Positions 26,997 through 39,987 of a stretch of DNA of 64,000 nt are shown here, piece after piece. Location of the stretch: assembly GCA_036023115.1 (NCBI GenBank), contig JAYKKT010000073.1:16077501-16141500 (forward strand), read 5' to 3'. The notes under the pieces were generated by a model. It made no database searches, was not told where the DNA came from, and worked only from the letters and a program-made list of their open reading frames with translations. Both the position numbers and the translations under genes were made by a program. This stretch comes from Brasenia schreberi (lineage: Eukaryota; Streptophyta; Magnoliopsida; Nymphaeales; Cabombaceae). Numbering within the stretch: the first letter of the stretch is position 1; each line of letters starts with the position of its first letter.

Positions 26997-29069
26997 TGGA
27001 ACCTTAAAAGCGAGAAAGAAGATATATTTAAACAGAAAGTCCTTCAAGGAGATGTTTGGAATTATGTTGGCACACCCTGTGATATGTGGAACAATATGGC
27101 TATACATATTAGGAAAGTGGCGAAAGATGTGTTAGGGGTATCTAAGGGAGGTGTACCGGCACAAAAAGAAGCTTGGTGGTGGAGTGAAGTAGTACAAAAT
27201 AAAATCAAGGCAAAGAGGGCATGTTACAAATTACATTATGCTAAGAAAACTAGTGAAACTTTAGAAGCTTATAAGAAAGCAAAGAAGGAAGCAAAAAAGG
27301 CCGTTAGTGAAGCAAAAGCTAAGATTTGGGAGGACTTATATAAAAAACTCAACTCAAAAGAGGGTGAAAGAGATATTTTTAGGATAGCTAGGGCTAGAGA
27401 TAAGAAAACTAAAGATCTTAATTATGTTAGATGCATAAAAGACGAGGATGAAAAAATTCTAGTGGCAAATGATGATATAAGAAATAGATGGAAAAACTAT
27501 TTTTATAATCTTTTTAATGAAAATAAGGATGTTAGTATTAGTTTAGGAGATTTAGCCAAGTCAGAAAAGTATATAAACCACAATTTCTACCGACGTATTC
27601 AAAAGAATGAAGTCAAAGAGGCTCTTAAACATATGAAGAGTGGTAAATCGGTAGGACCAGATAATATTCCTATAGAAGTTTAGAAAATACTAGGAGAAAT
27701 AGGAATCACTTGGCTCACAAGACTATTTAATGAAATATGGAAAAACCAAAAGATGCCCGAGGAATGGAGAGCAAGTACACTTATACCTGTATATAAGAAC
27801 AAGGGAGACATTCAAAATTGTTCAAATTATCGAGGTATCAAGTTAATGAGTCATACTATGAAATTATGGGAAAGAATTATCGAACGTAGGTTAAGACAAG
27901 TATCAAGTACAACAGAGAACCAATTTGGATTTATGCCAGGTAGATCTACTATTGAACCGATCCACCTTTTGAGACGTCTTATGGAACATTTTAGAGCAAA
28001 AAAGAAAGACCTTCACATGATATTTATTGATCTAGAAAAAGCTTATGATAGGGTACCGAGGGAGGTTCTTTGGAGAACTTTGGAAAAAAGAGGTATCCCG
28101 TTGACATATATTAACCTTATAAGAGACATGTATGATGGTGCAAAAACATGTGTGAGGACTCATGAAGGAACGACAGACTTCTTTGAAGTTAATATTGGGT
28201 TACACCAAGGATCAACTTTAAGTCCATACTTATTTATAATGGTGATGGATGAGTTAACAAAATATATTCAAGATGAAGTACCTTGGTGTATGTTATTTGC
28301 AGATGACATTGTATTAGTGGAGGAGTCTAAGGAAAAAGTTAATAGAAAATTGGAACTATGGAGAGAAACATTAGAAAACAAAGGCCTCCGACTTAGTAGA
28401 ACAAAGACAGAATATATGGAATGTAAGTTTGATCATTTGGCTACTTCAGAGGACATAGAAATTAAAATTGGCACACATTGCATTCCCCAAAAGGAAAGTT
28501 TTAAATACCTAGGGTCAATTTTTCAAAGTGATGGAAGAGTTGATGGAGATGTTACACATAGAATTAATGCTGGTTGGTTAAAATGGAGAGGAGCATTAGG
28601 TATTCTTTGTGATAAGAAGATACCATTAAAATTAAAAGGTAAATATTATAGAGCAGCAGTTAGGCCTGCCATGTTTTATGGTTCTGAGTGTTGGGCAGTT
28701 AATCATCAACATGTACAAAAGATGTCTGTGACAGAAATGAAGATGTTGAGATGGATGAGTGGTCATACAAGAAAAGACCGTATACATAATGAGGTTATTA
28801 GAAACAAATTAGGAGTGGCACCAATAGAGGATAAAATGAGAGAACATCGTTTAAGATGGTTTGGACATATAGAAAGAAGATCAAAAGAAGAACCTGTAAG
28901 AAGGTTAGAAAAACTAAATTTGGAAAGTATTAAAAGAGGTAGAGGACGACCACAAAAGTGTTGGAAAGAAACAATAAAGAATGATCTAGCTTATTGGGAG
29001 TTAACTGCTAACATGGCACACGATAGAGATCTGTGGAAACAAAGAATCCATGTAGCCGACCCCGTCTAG
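26997..29069 (+). pseudogene. RTE LINE reverse transcriptase, one internal stop
   Basis: The frame runs from 26997 through a Lys-rich linker, the N-terminal RT region ('KSVGPDNIPIEV'), fingers/palm ('[11 protein letters not shown]', 'NYRGIKL', '[10 protein letters not shown]', '[12 protein letters not shown]'), the catalytic FADD (28296-28307), and the C-terminal region with '[11 protein letters not shown]' and '[10 protein letters not shown]', ending at 29067-29069. The only break is a TAG at 27681-27683, where the family has Trp (TGG). RTE proteins normally also have an N-terminal apurinic-like endonuclease, which this copy lost by 5' truncation. On its own it cannot encode a complete transposition enzyme. 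Confidence 0.9.
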
Positions 29070-29107
29070 TATGGGAAAAGGCTTAGTTGTTGTTGTTGTT
29101 GTTGTTG
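26997..29107 (+). mobile_element. RTE-clade LINE, copy C (young, nested in copia I)
   Basis: Exact 16-bp target duplication TCTCTCCTGACTCAGG at 26981-26996 and 29108-29123, so the element is precisely 2111 bp. It is truncated at its 5' end: the frame is already open at the first base and the endonuclease domain is absent. It ends in AAGGCTTAG followed by six TTG-type repeats. The intact duplication and nearly intact frame show a recent insertion, later than the host copia element. Confidence 0.95.
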
Positions 29108-32100
29108 TCTCTCCTGACTCAGGCATAACAGTCTAGATTCTCTATCTCTAGAGATCTTTATACCTAGGATATAAGATGCTTCTCCCATATCCTTCATTTC
29201 GAACTTAGAGTTCAACCATAACTTTGTTTTGACAATCATCTCATTGTTGTTTCCAGTCAACAATATGCCATTTACATATAATGATAAAATGACAAAGTGG
29301 CTCCCACTGTTCTAGACATAAACACAGTGATCAAGTTTGTTAGCCACAAACCCAAGTTCTATAATGACATTTTGAAAGGTCAAATACCATTGGCGAGGTG
29401 ACTGTTTCAAGTCATATAGGGATTTTCTTAACCTATATACTTTATCTTCTTAGCCTTCAACCACAAATCCTTCGAGCTACTACATGTATATGATTTATTC
29501 TAAATCACCATTTAGAAAGGCTGTCTTTACATCTAACTGATGTAGATCTAAATCATAGTATACAGATATTGCTATGATTATTCATATGGATGTAAATTTT
29601 GCAACTGGGGAATATGTCCTTTGCAACCAACCTCGCTTTAAACTTGTTGATTGTACCATCGATCTTGTATTTCTCTTTCAGAACCCATTTACAACCTATA
29701 GCTTTCCTTCCTTTTGGCAAATCAACCAATTTCCAGACTTAGTTTTTCTCAATGGATTCAATTTCCTCATTCATGGCTTTCTCCTAGTCTGTTGCTTCCG
29801 ATGAATTCATTGCTTGCTGATAAGTCAAGTTATCAGTCAACTCATCTAAATCTACCGAATTACACACTTCTTTTGTAAGATAAGTGTGATAATCCTTTAA
29901 GTAGGACGGAGTGACTCTTGGCTTCTTATGTCTACTTAAGGTATCGGTAGTTTCAAGAAGATCTTCTATGGGCTCAAAAGATGATTGGTCTAAATCTATC
30001 AAATCATCAACACATTCCTCATTGTTTTCCAAGATGTCATTCTTATAATCTTCTAAGAATTCAACATCTCTACTTTCAATGAGTCAGTGGTCCTTATGAT
30101 AAAACCGATATCCTTTTGAATATTTTGGATATCTAATAAATATACACCTCAAGGACCTACTGTCTAGTTTATCTCTAGACTGATCAAGGATCTTAACATG
30201 TGCAATTGATCTCCACCTCCTAAGATGACCTAGGTTGGGTTTTCTTTCAAACCAAATCTCATATGGTGTAGTGAATACAATACATGGTACTCTGTTGAGT
30301 ACGTAAACGGCTGTACTTATTGCTTCTTTCCAAAATACCCTTGGTAGAGAGGCATCAATCTAACATAGATATTGTCATGTTCAATAAGGTTCTATTATAT
30401 CTTTCAGCTATACCATTTTGTTGAGGTGTCTTGGGCATTGAGTTTTGTTTAGCAATACCAAAGTCTTTGCAAAATTCCAAGAATTTTGTCGAGGTATACT
30501 CACCTCCTCTGTCTGATCTCAAGACTTTGATCGAATGCCATAATTGATTTTCTACTTCTTGCTTATATTCTTTGAAAGCATCAAGTGCTTCTGATTTATG
30601 TGCCAAAAGATATATATACATATATCTAGAGTAATCAATAAAGGTTATAAAGTAACCCTTTTCTCGATATGTCTTTACTCTGAAAGATCCACATAAATTT
30701 GTGTGAATAATTTCTAACAAGGTTATTGCCCTTGTTATTTCTTTAGGAATGACTTTCCTTACCATTTTCCCTTGTATGCAAGCTTCACACTTGTTAAAAG
30801 TCTTTTCCTCAAATCCGGGCAATAAGTCAAAGTTGGATAATTTCCTCAACTTTTCTAGACTTATATGCCTTAGGCGTTTATACCACATATTCACATCAAC
30901 AGAAAAGGCACTCTCAATATAAATAGAAGATTGTTGATTTTCATTATCAGATAACTTGAACAATCCATGTTGTACATCAAATTCTCTTGAGAATAAGATT
31001 CTCTCATATTTGCCCACAGTCACCTTGTTAGGTATAAACCTAACTTTAAAACCTTTCTTAACTAAGGCAGGGACCGAGACCAGATTGCGCCTTATTGATG
31101 GCACAATTAACATATTGGTTAATACAATTGGTTTGTCTTATACAAATATCCTAAAGGATTCAATACCCAGAACATCTGAGAAAGTACTGTTTCCCATATA
31201 TACACGATGTTCTCCGAGTTGGTATTCCTTCAGGTCAATTACCCCTTTCTTGGTCTTTGAGATATGCCTTCTAGCTTCCGAGTCTATCCACCAACCCGTA
31301 ACTGGACGGTCCAAGTATAGACATTCTGAAATTATGCAGATTATAACCTGCTTCTCCGACTGTCCGTGTTGTGAGTTGTTTTCTCCACATTTCTTGTTGC
31401 GACAATCCTTCTTATAGTGTCCCATCTTTACACAGTTGAAACACTTGATCCGAAAAGCGGTTTCTTGCAATTTCTTAAAACTTTGACCGTCTTTCTTATT
31501 ATTCTTGTCAAACCTTTTATTTGATTTCTTTTTCTAGTTAGATTTGGAGATAGACGCTAACTCATCTTGGACCACTAGCAACTTATCCTTTTTATTTTTG
31601 AGCATATGTTTTTGCTCAATTGCTAGTTTTAGGGGCAACTCAGAAAGGTTGATTTCAGGCCTTAGTCTTAAGGCAGTGGTGACTATGTTCCATGATGGAG
31701 ATAGATTGTTCAGTATGGTTGATATCTGCATCGGTTCGGGGATGACTGATTTTGCTACGGCTAGGTCTCTAGCCATCACTAGCATGTGATTTACATGCTC
31801 TACTATATTTTCTCTTTCTTTCATTCTGAATGAGTTATATTTCTGTAGTAGCAACTGCACATGTAATTTTACAGTTGTATCGTACTTGGTTGTTAAGGAG
31901 TCAAACAACTCTTTTGCAGTCTCATGTTCTTCAAAGACCCTAATCAGGTCATCCTCCATATAAGTTAACATGATTGTTCTTGCTATGGTATCGTCCTTAT
32001 ACATTTCTAACTGTTGCTGACTTGCGTCTGGTAATAGAGGACGCACTATTTCCTTTAAAACATACTATAAACCTTCTAGTGTTAGAGCTAGTGGGATTCT

Positions 32101-32799
32101 TCTATTATAAGTATGGAAGTTTAGACCGTTTAACTTTTCTGTTTTTGTCAGTTTGAACACACATATTATAGAATTCATTTTTAGGTGTTTTGCAAAAATA
32201 TCAATCAAGCGGTCTAAAGGAAAACAGAAAACACACAAAGCAAGAAACATGTTAATGTAATGCAGAATATAAAACAGAAAATTTTTTGAAGGGTTTTCTG
32301 CCTCTAAAACCCCTAAAAAGGATACCAAGGGATAAATTTGTAATTTTATCTATTTGTCCTCCTTTTGTAATTTTGTAAAATCACAAGGATAAACTCATAA
32401 AATTACTATTTAGTATTCTTATAAAATTCGCAACTGATAGGGGTTAAAATCGTAATTTTATCTCTCAGGGCGAATCTGTAATTTTTTTAAAAGAACAGGG
32501 GTAAACCCATCTTTTGACTGAGTGTCAGATCCGAAATTATCCAAACCGGGTTAGATAATATCGTAAAATAACAGCCCCTGGTTTTCCCATAATTTTCAAA
32601 AAACAAAATATCTTTTCGTAGTGGCAGACTTTGTAATATTCGAAATGGGTCAGGGGCATTTCTATCTTTTTGACACAGACCCCGATTGTGTAACATTTAC
32701 ACTCTCTCTGGAGTGTTTCGAGAGAGAGAGAGAGTGAGAAGGAGAGAGGCGGTTGCCAGAGACTCGTTCCGGCGTCGACTGTCAGCTGTTTCAGCCTCT

Positions 32800-33005
32800 G
32801 GCTGCTTCAGCTGTTTTGGTCGATTTCACCTGTGGCCGCTTCGGTTGTTTTTGGTCGATTTCACCTGTGGTCGCTTTAGCTGTTTTGACAGGTTTTCACC
32901 TCTGGTCGCTTCAGTTGTTTTTGACCGATTTTACTTGTGGCCGCTTCAGCTGTTTTGGCTGTTTTGGCCGGTTTTCACCTCTGGCCGCTTCAGTTGTTTC
33001 GCCTT
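32800..33005. repeat. minisatellite in copia I 5' leader
   Basis: About five copies of a ~38-40-bp unit built on TTTTCACCTCTGGCCGCTTC and AGCTGTTTTGG variants, between gag and the primer-binding site. It makes the plus-strand frame 32686-33126 open by chance. Confidence 0.75.
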
Positions 33006-33125
33006 CTGCCTTCCTAGCCGACTGCCGCCTTCCATCAGAGAAATTTTTTTTTTGTTCTTTCGTTCCCTCCCTTCTCTTCTCCCTCTTTTTTTTTTTTTTT
33101 TAACTTTATGTTTTGCAGGGAACTA

Positions 33126-33138
33126 GGCCCTGATACCA
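33126..33138 (-). promoter_or_regulatory. copia I primer-binding site (tRNA-iMet)
   Basis: On the minus strand TGGTATCAGGGCC lies one base inside the 5' LTR. It matches the initiator-tRNA-Met primer site used by plant copia elements. Confidence 0.85.
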
Positions 33139-33139
33139 A

Positions 33140-33555
33140 TGACGACGATGAGGAATACCTTGCAATGAAGGATGCCGATGCTCGTCGGATTCCTGTAGCT
33201 CTCTGTTAAATTTCCTCAGAGATTAAAAACGCGCAGCAGTGAAGGGGATGGACACGAGGTTCTCTCACAGGGGCTTGCTCAAACAAAGTCTTTCTCTGTG
33301 ATTTTTTGGTATTTTTCTCTATATATCACAACCCTTACTGTCTTTGTATGTGCCTGCCTTTTTATAGGCAAGCGCTCTTCCATTGTCTGAGCTTATCCAC
33401 TTGCGGCTTCCCTCGTCTAGGAGTTTTAACGGGCAGCCATTACCAGAAAATCCGGTAACGGCTGTCCGCTACATGATTTGGCCTGATTCTGAGGTAACAG
33501 TTGGATGGCCAGTCCAACCGTTACCCAAACCGAGAATGACCACCATTTTGTAACA
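33140..33555 (-). repeat. copia I 5' LTR
   Basis: 416 bp, partner of 25559-25974; TG...CA ends. Confidence 0.92.
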
Positions 33556-34778
33556 TCTTGAGCCAGCGTCCTCACATGTGAAGATGGGAAGAGTTGAGGA
33601 ACACCATCGGCAAAGGTCTCCTTCAAAGACAAGTTATTGATACTTGACTTGCTTAGAGCGACATATGACAAACCAAAGGATCAGCTAGAATATGAAAGCC
33701 ACACTGTAGGCAAGTTAACAGTAACAATAACAACAATAATAATAACTTAACTCGCGATGGCCTAATCTTAAAACTATGAATCTCAAAGTTCATCACTCGC
33801 TTTCAGCACATTGAAATTTAGACGCCGTCAGCTCATTTATAGAAAGGAAAGAGTCTTACCAGGAATTAGTTATGAACTTGATTTTCAAAGATTCGATGGC
33901 AGTACACATCGCGGTTAGGACCATAAATTACAGAGTAGTTGAATACATTGAAAGCAATCAACCCATCACACCAAAATTATTAATGACTTTAGATAATATT
34001 AGATAATTTTGGTTCCTTAAATTATGAGGCTCAAAATAAATGAAATTAATGTTCTGGAAAACCCCAATGGTGCTTCGCAAATCACAGAAACAAACAGGGC
34101 TAAGTGTGTCTTCCCCGAATTATAATTACTCAGAAGGTAATGGACCCTTCAATTCTAATTCTACCCCACAGGGTGAAACTCGCAGAGCCAGGGATTCAAT
34201 TCAAAGCCTGAATTCAACAGTTGAGGTGTGCATCTCGTAAGGAGCTGCCGGAACTCCAGCTGGAGAATAAAAGAAGAAAGCAGAATGAATCGGAGCTAAG
34301 GCTGCTATGCTAACCTCAAGCTGCTGGCAGTTCAAGTCAGTTCAATACCTGGAGCAAGAGGAGTCTGAGTACGCCTTGCCAATCAGAAAAAAAGAAAAAC
34401 TGGAGACTGAATAAGAAAAAGATGTCAAAACAATCCCTGCGTTCATCTCGACTCATTACTGAATCCGCAATATGAATCTGATATCGAAGATCAATCAGGT
34501 TTCAACGAGATTTGTTAAACTGGGAATAGAAAGAACTGTTTCCCCATCAGCCATCAATAAGAAACCAAGTAGTTGATCAGGTCAGTGTAGTCAATGCTCG
34601 AAAATGTAGCAAAATTGCATAGCATATATGATACTATGGCACTTATGAACACCACAGACGTATCTATTAATAAAGCAAGTGGGGTTTCAAAATTGCAAAT
34701 GAAGCAATAACAGCTATAACCATGAACCTGGTGTCAAAAAGTAACACAAAAGTAGTAGCGCAGCTCTCTTTTAAGAGC

Positions 34779-34779
<1 letters not shown>

Positions 34780-34858
<79 letters not shown>
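34780..34858. repeat. (GA)n microsatellite
   Basis: About 39 uninterrupted GA units. Confidence 0.95.
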
Positions 34859-34860
<2 letters not shown>

Positions 34861-37049
34861 AAGCTGCATGTTGGACACCAGCCATAGTTCTGGTTTACAA
34901 ACTTTAAGCGAAATCTTTATCAAGAATATGTAACAGAAAGGTGGATATGAAACAATTTCTTGATTTACAACTCAAAGAAGGCACAAATGCAACATACTGA
35001 GGGGTTGGGAACTTGCAATAACTCAACCAAAGACGCACGTCAAGCACGTTAGTTACAACTAGAACCATAGCAGTTATAACCCCTCATTGCCAATCTAGCA
35101 GCAAGAGGTTCTTTCCACCCTGATAAACCCTTTGGCCGGAAAATGGTATTCCGATGAAGGGAAGAAAAGAAAAGGAAAGAAGAAAGAGAGAGAGAGATTG
35201 TTGGCCCGTACCCGGTCAAGATTTTCTCAAAAGTCGAACCCAAACCCAGTCACAAACAAGGTAATACCGGGTTGGCATCCTTACTAAAACCGAACTTTGT
35301 AATCAAAGGTTTGGAAACGTTTCAGGTTTGGGTCAAAACTGAATCCAGCCGCATTGCATCACTGGGTTGCCATCCCACGTTGTGATTGTGATGCACTGCT
35401 GATACCAAGGCATGCTAACTTAGCACAGGGTACCACTCCGGCGATGGCCTATATTCTTTTTGGGTGCGGCATGAATTCCACTGGACATGAGCAGTTCGGT
35501 GTCGGCGGTACTAACCAGAACCGTTCCGGGCCAGGAATTGCCTGAAACTCGAACTGGTGAAAACATACCAGTGGTTTCCATGTAGAACCAGCCTGGAACC
35601 ACCGGTCCTGGATTAAAATTGTATTATCTTTTGATGTTTTTACCAGTTCCAAGTGGTGTAGGATTCAAACCAGAACCAGTGGTTCCAGTTTCAGGTTCCT
35701 GGGTATCTGAAATCGGTCATGTCCAAATTCCAGCACCCAGGCTTGCCCTCTCACAACCATCCGCAACAGAAAAATTGAAAGCTTCAGCCAACAATCCCGC
35801 TCGCGTCTCCACAAGGGAGACACTTCATCGAGTTCACTCTACTGATTCTAATTGATTGGATTCTTGCAAATAAGCAATTAATTAGGACTGCCTAATGAAC
35901 TTTGGATTTGGATCAGATCCAAACATGAACCCAGTTATTGATTGGATCCTGGGTTTCAGTTAGTAGATGTCCACTTGTACCAATAGTGGCAGTGGTACCC
36001 ATGTTCTTGATTAGGAGTTTCAATGGGTCAGACCTGGTTCGGATCCAGGCAAATTAGTTCAAGTCCACATTGCATTTCAGGATGCTGCATACATACCTGG
36101 ATGTTCGTCATACGGTGTATAACATGTGAAAAACCATACCCGAAAATCTTATAAGAAAAATATTACCCAAATCTATGAAGTAATAAACATTTAGTGATCA
36201 TTGTTGATCTTCATTTAAAATGAGGTCGGATCCTTTTTTACATAAATTTCAATATTACTCAGAAGATGTAACACTGACCCGAAATATATGGATCCATTGT
36301 TACTCACAGTGGCGGATCTAGAATTTTTTGTGAGGTGAGGGGAATTATCTATTGGGCCATCTAGGGGGGCCTATTCGGCCATTTAGGATGGGGCAAACTA
36401 TGTATAGTACTCATGAATTCCGTTGTGCCCCGTAATTTTTTCATTAACAGCGGGGCTCGGTCAAATATTCGAGAAGCATTCTATATAGGAAACTGGTTGC
36501 CAACTCAAAAGCAAATGTCATGAAACTTTCATAAGATTTGAAAATCAAATGTCGAAAACATTGTACTATTCAAACTTGGGAAGATCCATATTATATTTTC
36601 TGATTGCTTAGTGGTTTAGAAATGAATTCTTATTTAAGATGACATTGGCAATGCACGTAAGATATGAAGACAACCCATGCTTTTGGAAAGATTATGGATA
36701 AAAAGAAGGGAATGATGTAAGAACAACTCCAAAACCACCTTATGAAAAAGTATATGTCAAAAATTCAAGAAGGATACATGAAAAGCTCTAAAAAGTTTAA
36801 AGAAGGGACATTAGTTTAGGCTCACGTTGTCACCAAAATGTGATGGTGCAATTTGATTCAACATATTGCAGATGTATGAAACACACGTAAGTTACGAGCA
36901 AGGAGATGACAAACAAAGATAACCTTATTATGTTTTAATGAACTATTGAGAAGCTAAGTTAAATATACTTCTAAGAAAAACTCACATTTTAGAGACAACA
37001 ATACCTATTACAGTTATACATCAAATTCTTATTAAGGTTTAAATTGCAA

Positions 37050-37210
37050 GCCCATAAGGACCCCGACTAGGCCGGTTCGAGCCAAGTCGGCCCTCTATGG
37101 GATTAAACCTCTCAACTCCCTGCGATGGTTTTCTCCATTCACACGATTCAAACTCAGGTGAGACCTTGCTTAAGGGAAATAAGTGCCGAACCACTCGAAC
37201 CAATGGACCC
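37050..37210 (-). repeat. tRNA-derived SINE fragment (same family as 55.7 kb)
   Basis: On the minus strand it reads AGTGGTTCGGCACTT (box A region), then GAGTTTGAATC (box B, 37145-37155), then GGCTCGAACCGGCC and TAGTCGGGGTCC. The same order occurs on the plus strand at 55.69-55.87 kb. Confidence 0.6.
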
Positions 37211-37423
37211 TCGGTAGCTATGCATCAATTCAATTATGCAACTCTTTCCACTCAACTCAACCATTAACTTGAAGGATACATCTCTAGGGAGGTTGATTAT
37301 GATTATGAACTAATGATTTCATTAATAACAAAACCATTTAACTTGAGTTGTTGTAAACACTTGAAATTTTTGAGAAAAGGTCCAAAACTATCGATTTAGA
37401 ATATATGAAATGATGCATCCATA

Positions 37424-37500
37424 GCATTAGCTCATCTGGCAGGGCTCTCTGACTCCCATCACGACCGATGGCAATAGGTCGAGGACAAGTATTCCTTGTC
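37424..37500 (+). repeat. SINE-like fragment with box A phrase
   Basis: TTAGCTCATCTGGCAGG followed about 40 bases later by GGTCGAGGAC resembles the TAGCTCACCTGG family at 51.2, 53.8 and 55.1 kb. Weak. Confidence 0.3.
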
Positions 37501-37619
37501 TCTCACCCATCCTTACTTATGTCTCATCATTCATAAATCTAATTCGAATACTTAAAAGATTTTAAGGCTCGATAGTTTGCAATTTATGTGCAAAATCAGA
37601 GACATGCACATGCGCACGC

Positions 37620-37622
37620 ACA

Positions 37623-37667
<45 letters not shown>

Positions 37668-37669
37668 TC
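37620..37669. repeat. (CA)n(TA)n microsatellite
   Basis: A CA run followed by a TA run. Confidence 0.9.
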
Positions 37670-38881
37670 GTCCTTTGTTGAGTTATTTGATTTTGTATCT
37701 TTTGAGGACATCTTATGGTAGAAGGATAAACCTTCAAATCTGTGTCCTTGATCCACTTGTATAGTTCTCTGGATGTAACTGTTATTTATCTGTAAGACCC
37801 TTCAATAATCTACTGCGTCTGATACTCCAGAATAAGGGTATGAAATATACCTTGATACTTGTCTCGTTGTGGTTCGGCTAACAGGTCGCTTCCCCATTAG
37901 TCCTTGTTACAAGAGGTTGATTGCATGCCGATAGCCTCTGCATGCAAGTCTGATGACACTACACATGATCCACATGACACGTAGATTGGAATTGAGAAGT
38001 GTCGTATTTGATTTCGATTTGGTTTGGTTTAGAATTTATTTGAATCATTTTATAAGTATTAAGTTTAGATTTGGATATAAATTATATAAGATCCAAAGTA
38101 GTGTCGTATCACTTTTGAAGTGTCATGTGATAGTGACCTTTTCTATTACAAGAAAACCCAAGCACAGTGATGTTTAATCCATGGCACTCAATGTCATGTT
38201 CCTGTAAAATTATAATATACTTCAGTTGCATAAGGTCCGTGAGAATCCGTCATACATATTTCAGTTGCATAGGGTGTCATAAACATAAAACTAAAGTAAA
38301 AAGTTATTGAAATTCATGTTCAAAAAGATTGGCACATACTATAAACAAGTATTTTTTGTAAACCAAAGATGTGCGAGAAATCCATCCAACAAATGAACCA
38401 ATTGGCACCATAATCTATAGTTTAAGATCGTCTCGAACAAATTGGCAGATTTTACACGGAAATTTCATTGTGGGGCTTAGTCTGTTTTCGCATTTCATCT
38501 TGCTTAATAAATCTATATGTGCACCAGGGGTTGTCTTACAGATAAGGAGAGGAAGGGCGTTCCAAATGATTTTACATTGTTGAACATTCTTGGTCTTTTG
38601 CCGCCAAAGCAGTATTTGTTTACTTGATTTATTTTAAGCATAACTTTGTTTGGGACGATCTATGTGAAAGTAAACCAATTTAAGCTGTTGGGGCATGCCG
38701 AAGATTTGAGGCAGGTTAGAAGCAAGGTTTTATTGACTGAATACTAATTCACGCAAAAAATAGTAGTTTCTAGCAAAAGATTCAAAGGAGATGAAACGGG
38801 TTAAGAGTAGGAGTTGAAAGCTAAGATATTGATTCAATCATTGGATTGCTAGTGCGTTGTTGCTGTCTAAAAAAGGTATAT

Positions 38882-39826
<945 letters not shown>

Positions 39827-39987
39827 CTAATACTTGCTTTTTTAATAAAAGTGCTATTGTGATTGGCTATCATCTTCTGTAGCTTGAATATTGGTCTATT
39901 ATTGTCATTAATTGACCGTTTATTACTGTTATGTAATTGTAACCGTCTACATGACCGGACACTTATCTGAGCTGACTATTTTATCAG

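Larger units (their letters stand above)
26474..32178 (-). pseudogene. copia I gag-pol remains
   Basis: Read on the minus strand. A gag start at 32178 is followed by an in-frame stop near 32066; the UBN2-type gag continues 32046-31534. The CCHC zinc knuckle is intact (CX2CX4HX4C, near 31430). The protease active-site motif DSG reads DSE. The integrase HHCC region is present near 30850; the first Asp of the DDE triad is changed to Asn ('HTN' for HTD), while the second Asp and the Glu regions ('SDRGGEY', 'AERYN') are kept. The reverse transcriptase is split by stops, and its YVDD box reads YVNG (about 29262-29285). RNase H pieces lie at 26731-26474, beyond the nested LINE. Multiple lesions mean no functional polyprotein. 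Confidence 0.88.
25559..33555 (-). mobile_element. Ty1-copia LTR retrotransposon I (decayed, with nested LINE)
   Basis: Two 416-bp LTRs, TG...CA bounded, enclose a minus-strand copia internal region. Flanks TCTTC (25554-25558) and TCTTG (33556-33560) are a 5-bp target duplication with one change. The gene order, read from right to left, is gag, zinc knuckle/protease, integrase, reverse transcriptase, RNase H, which is the copia order. The LTRs differ at many positions, so the insertion is old. A 2.1-kb RTE LINE (26997-29107) interrupts it between reverse transcriptase and RNase H. It cannot be active: see the internal pseudogene. Confidence 0.93.
33556..38881. other. spacer with microsatellites and SINE fragments
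   Basis: No gene found. It contains (GA)n at 34780-34858, a SINE fragment on the minus strand at about 37050-37210, a CA/TA microsatellite at 37620-37669, and a region at 36309 starting CAGTGGCGGATCTAG, a phrase common at the ends of plant repeats. Frames around 35354-35855 read as low-complexity Pro/Val text without a domain. Confidence 0.4.

Noticed and set aside
32686..33126. 146-codon and 116-codon overlapping plus-strand frames
   Set aside because: They lie in the copia I leader. They are open because a 38-40-bp minisatellite avoids stops, and they show no domain.
36309..36480. CAGTGGCGGATCTAG start as a complete transposon
   Set aside because: The phrase is common at plant repeat ends, but I found neither the opposite end nor a target duplication.
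37562..37756. Frames rich in Cys-Val or Tyr-Ile repeats here and at 38.9-39.7, 52.5 and 56.1 kb
   Set aside because: Translations of dinucleotide microsatellites.
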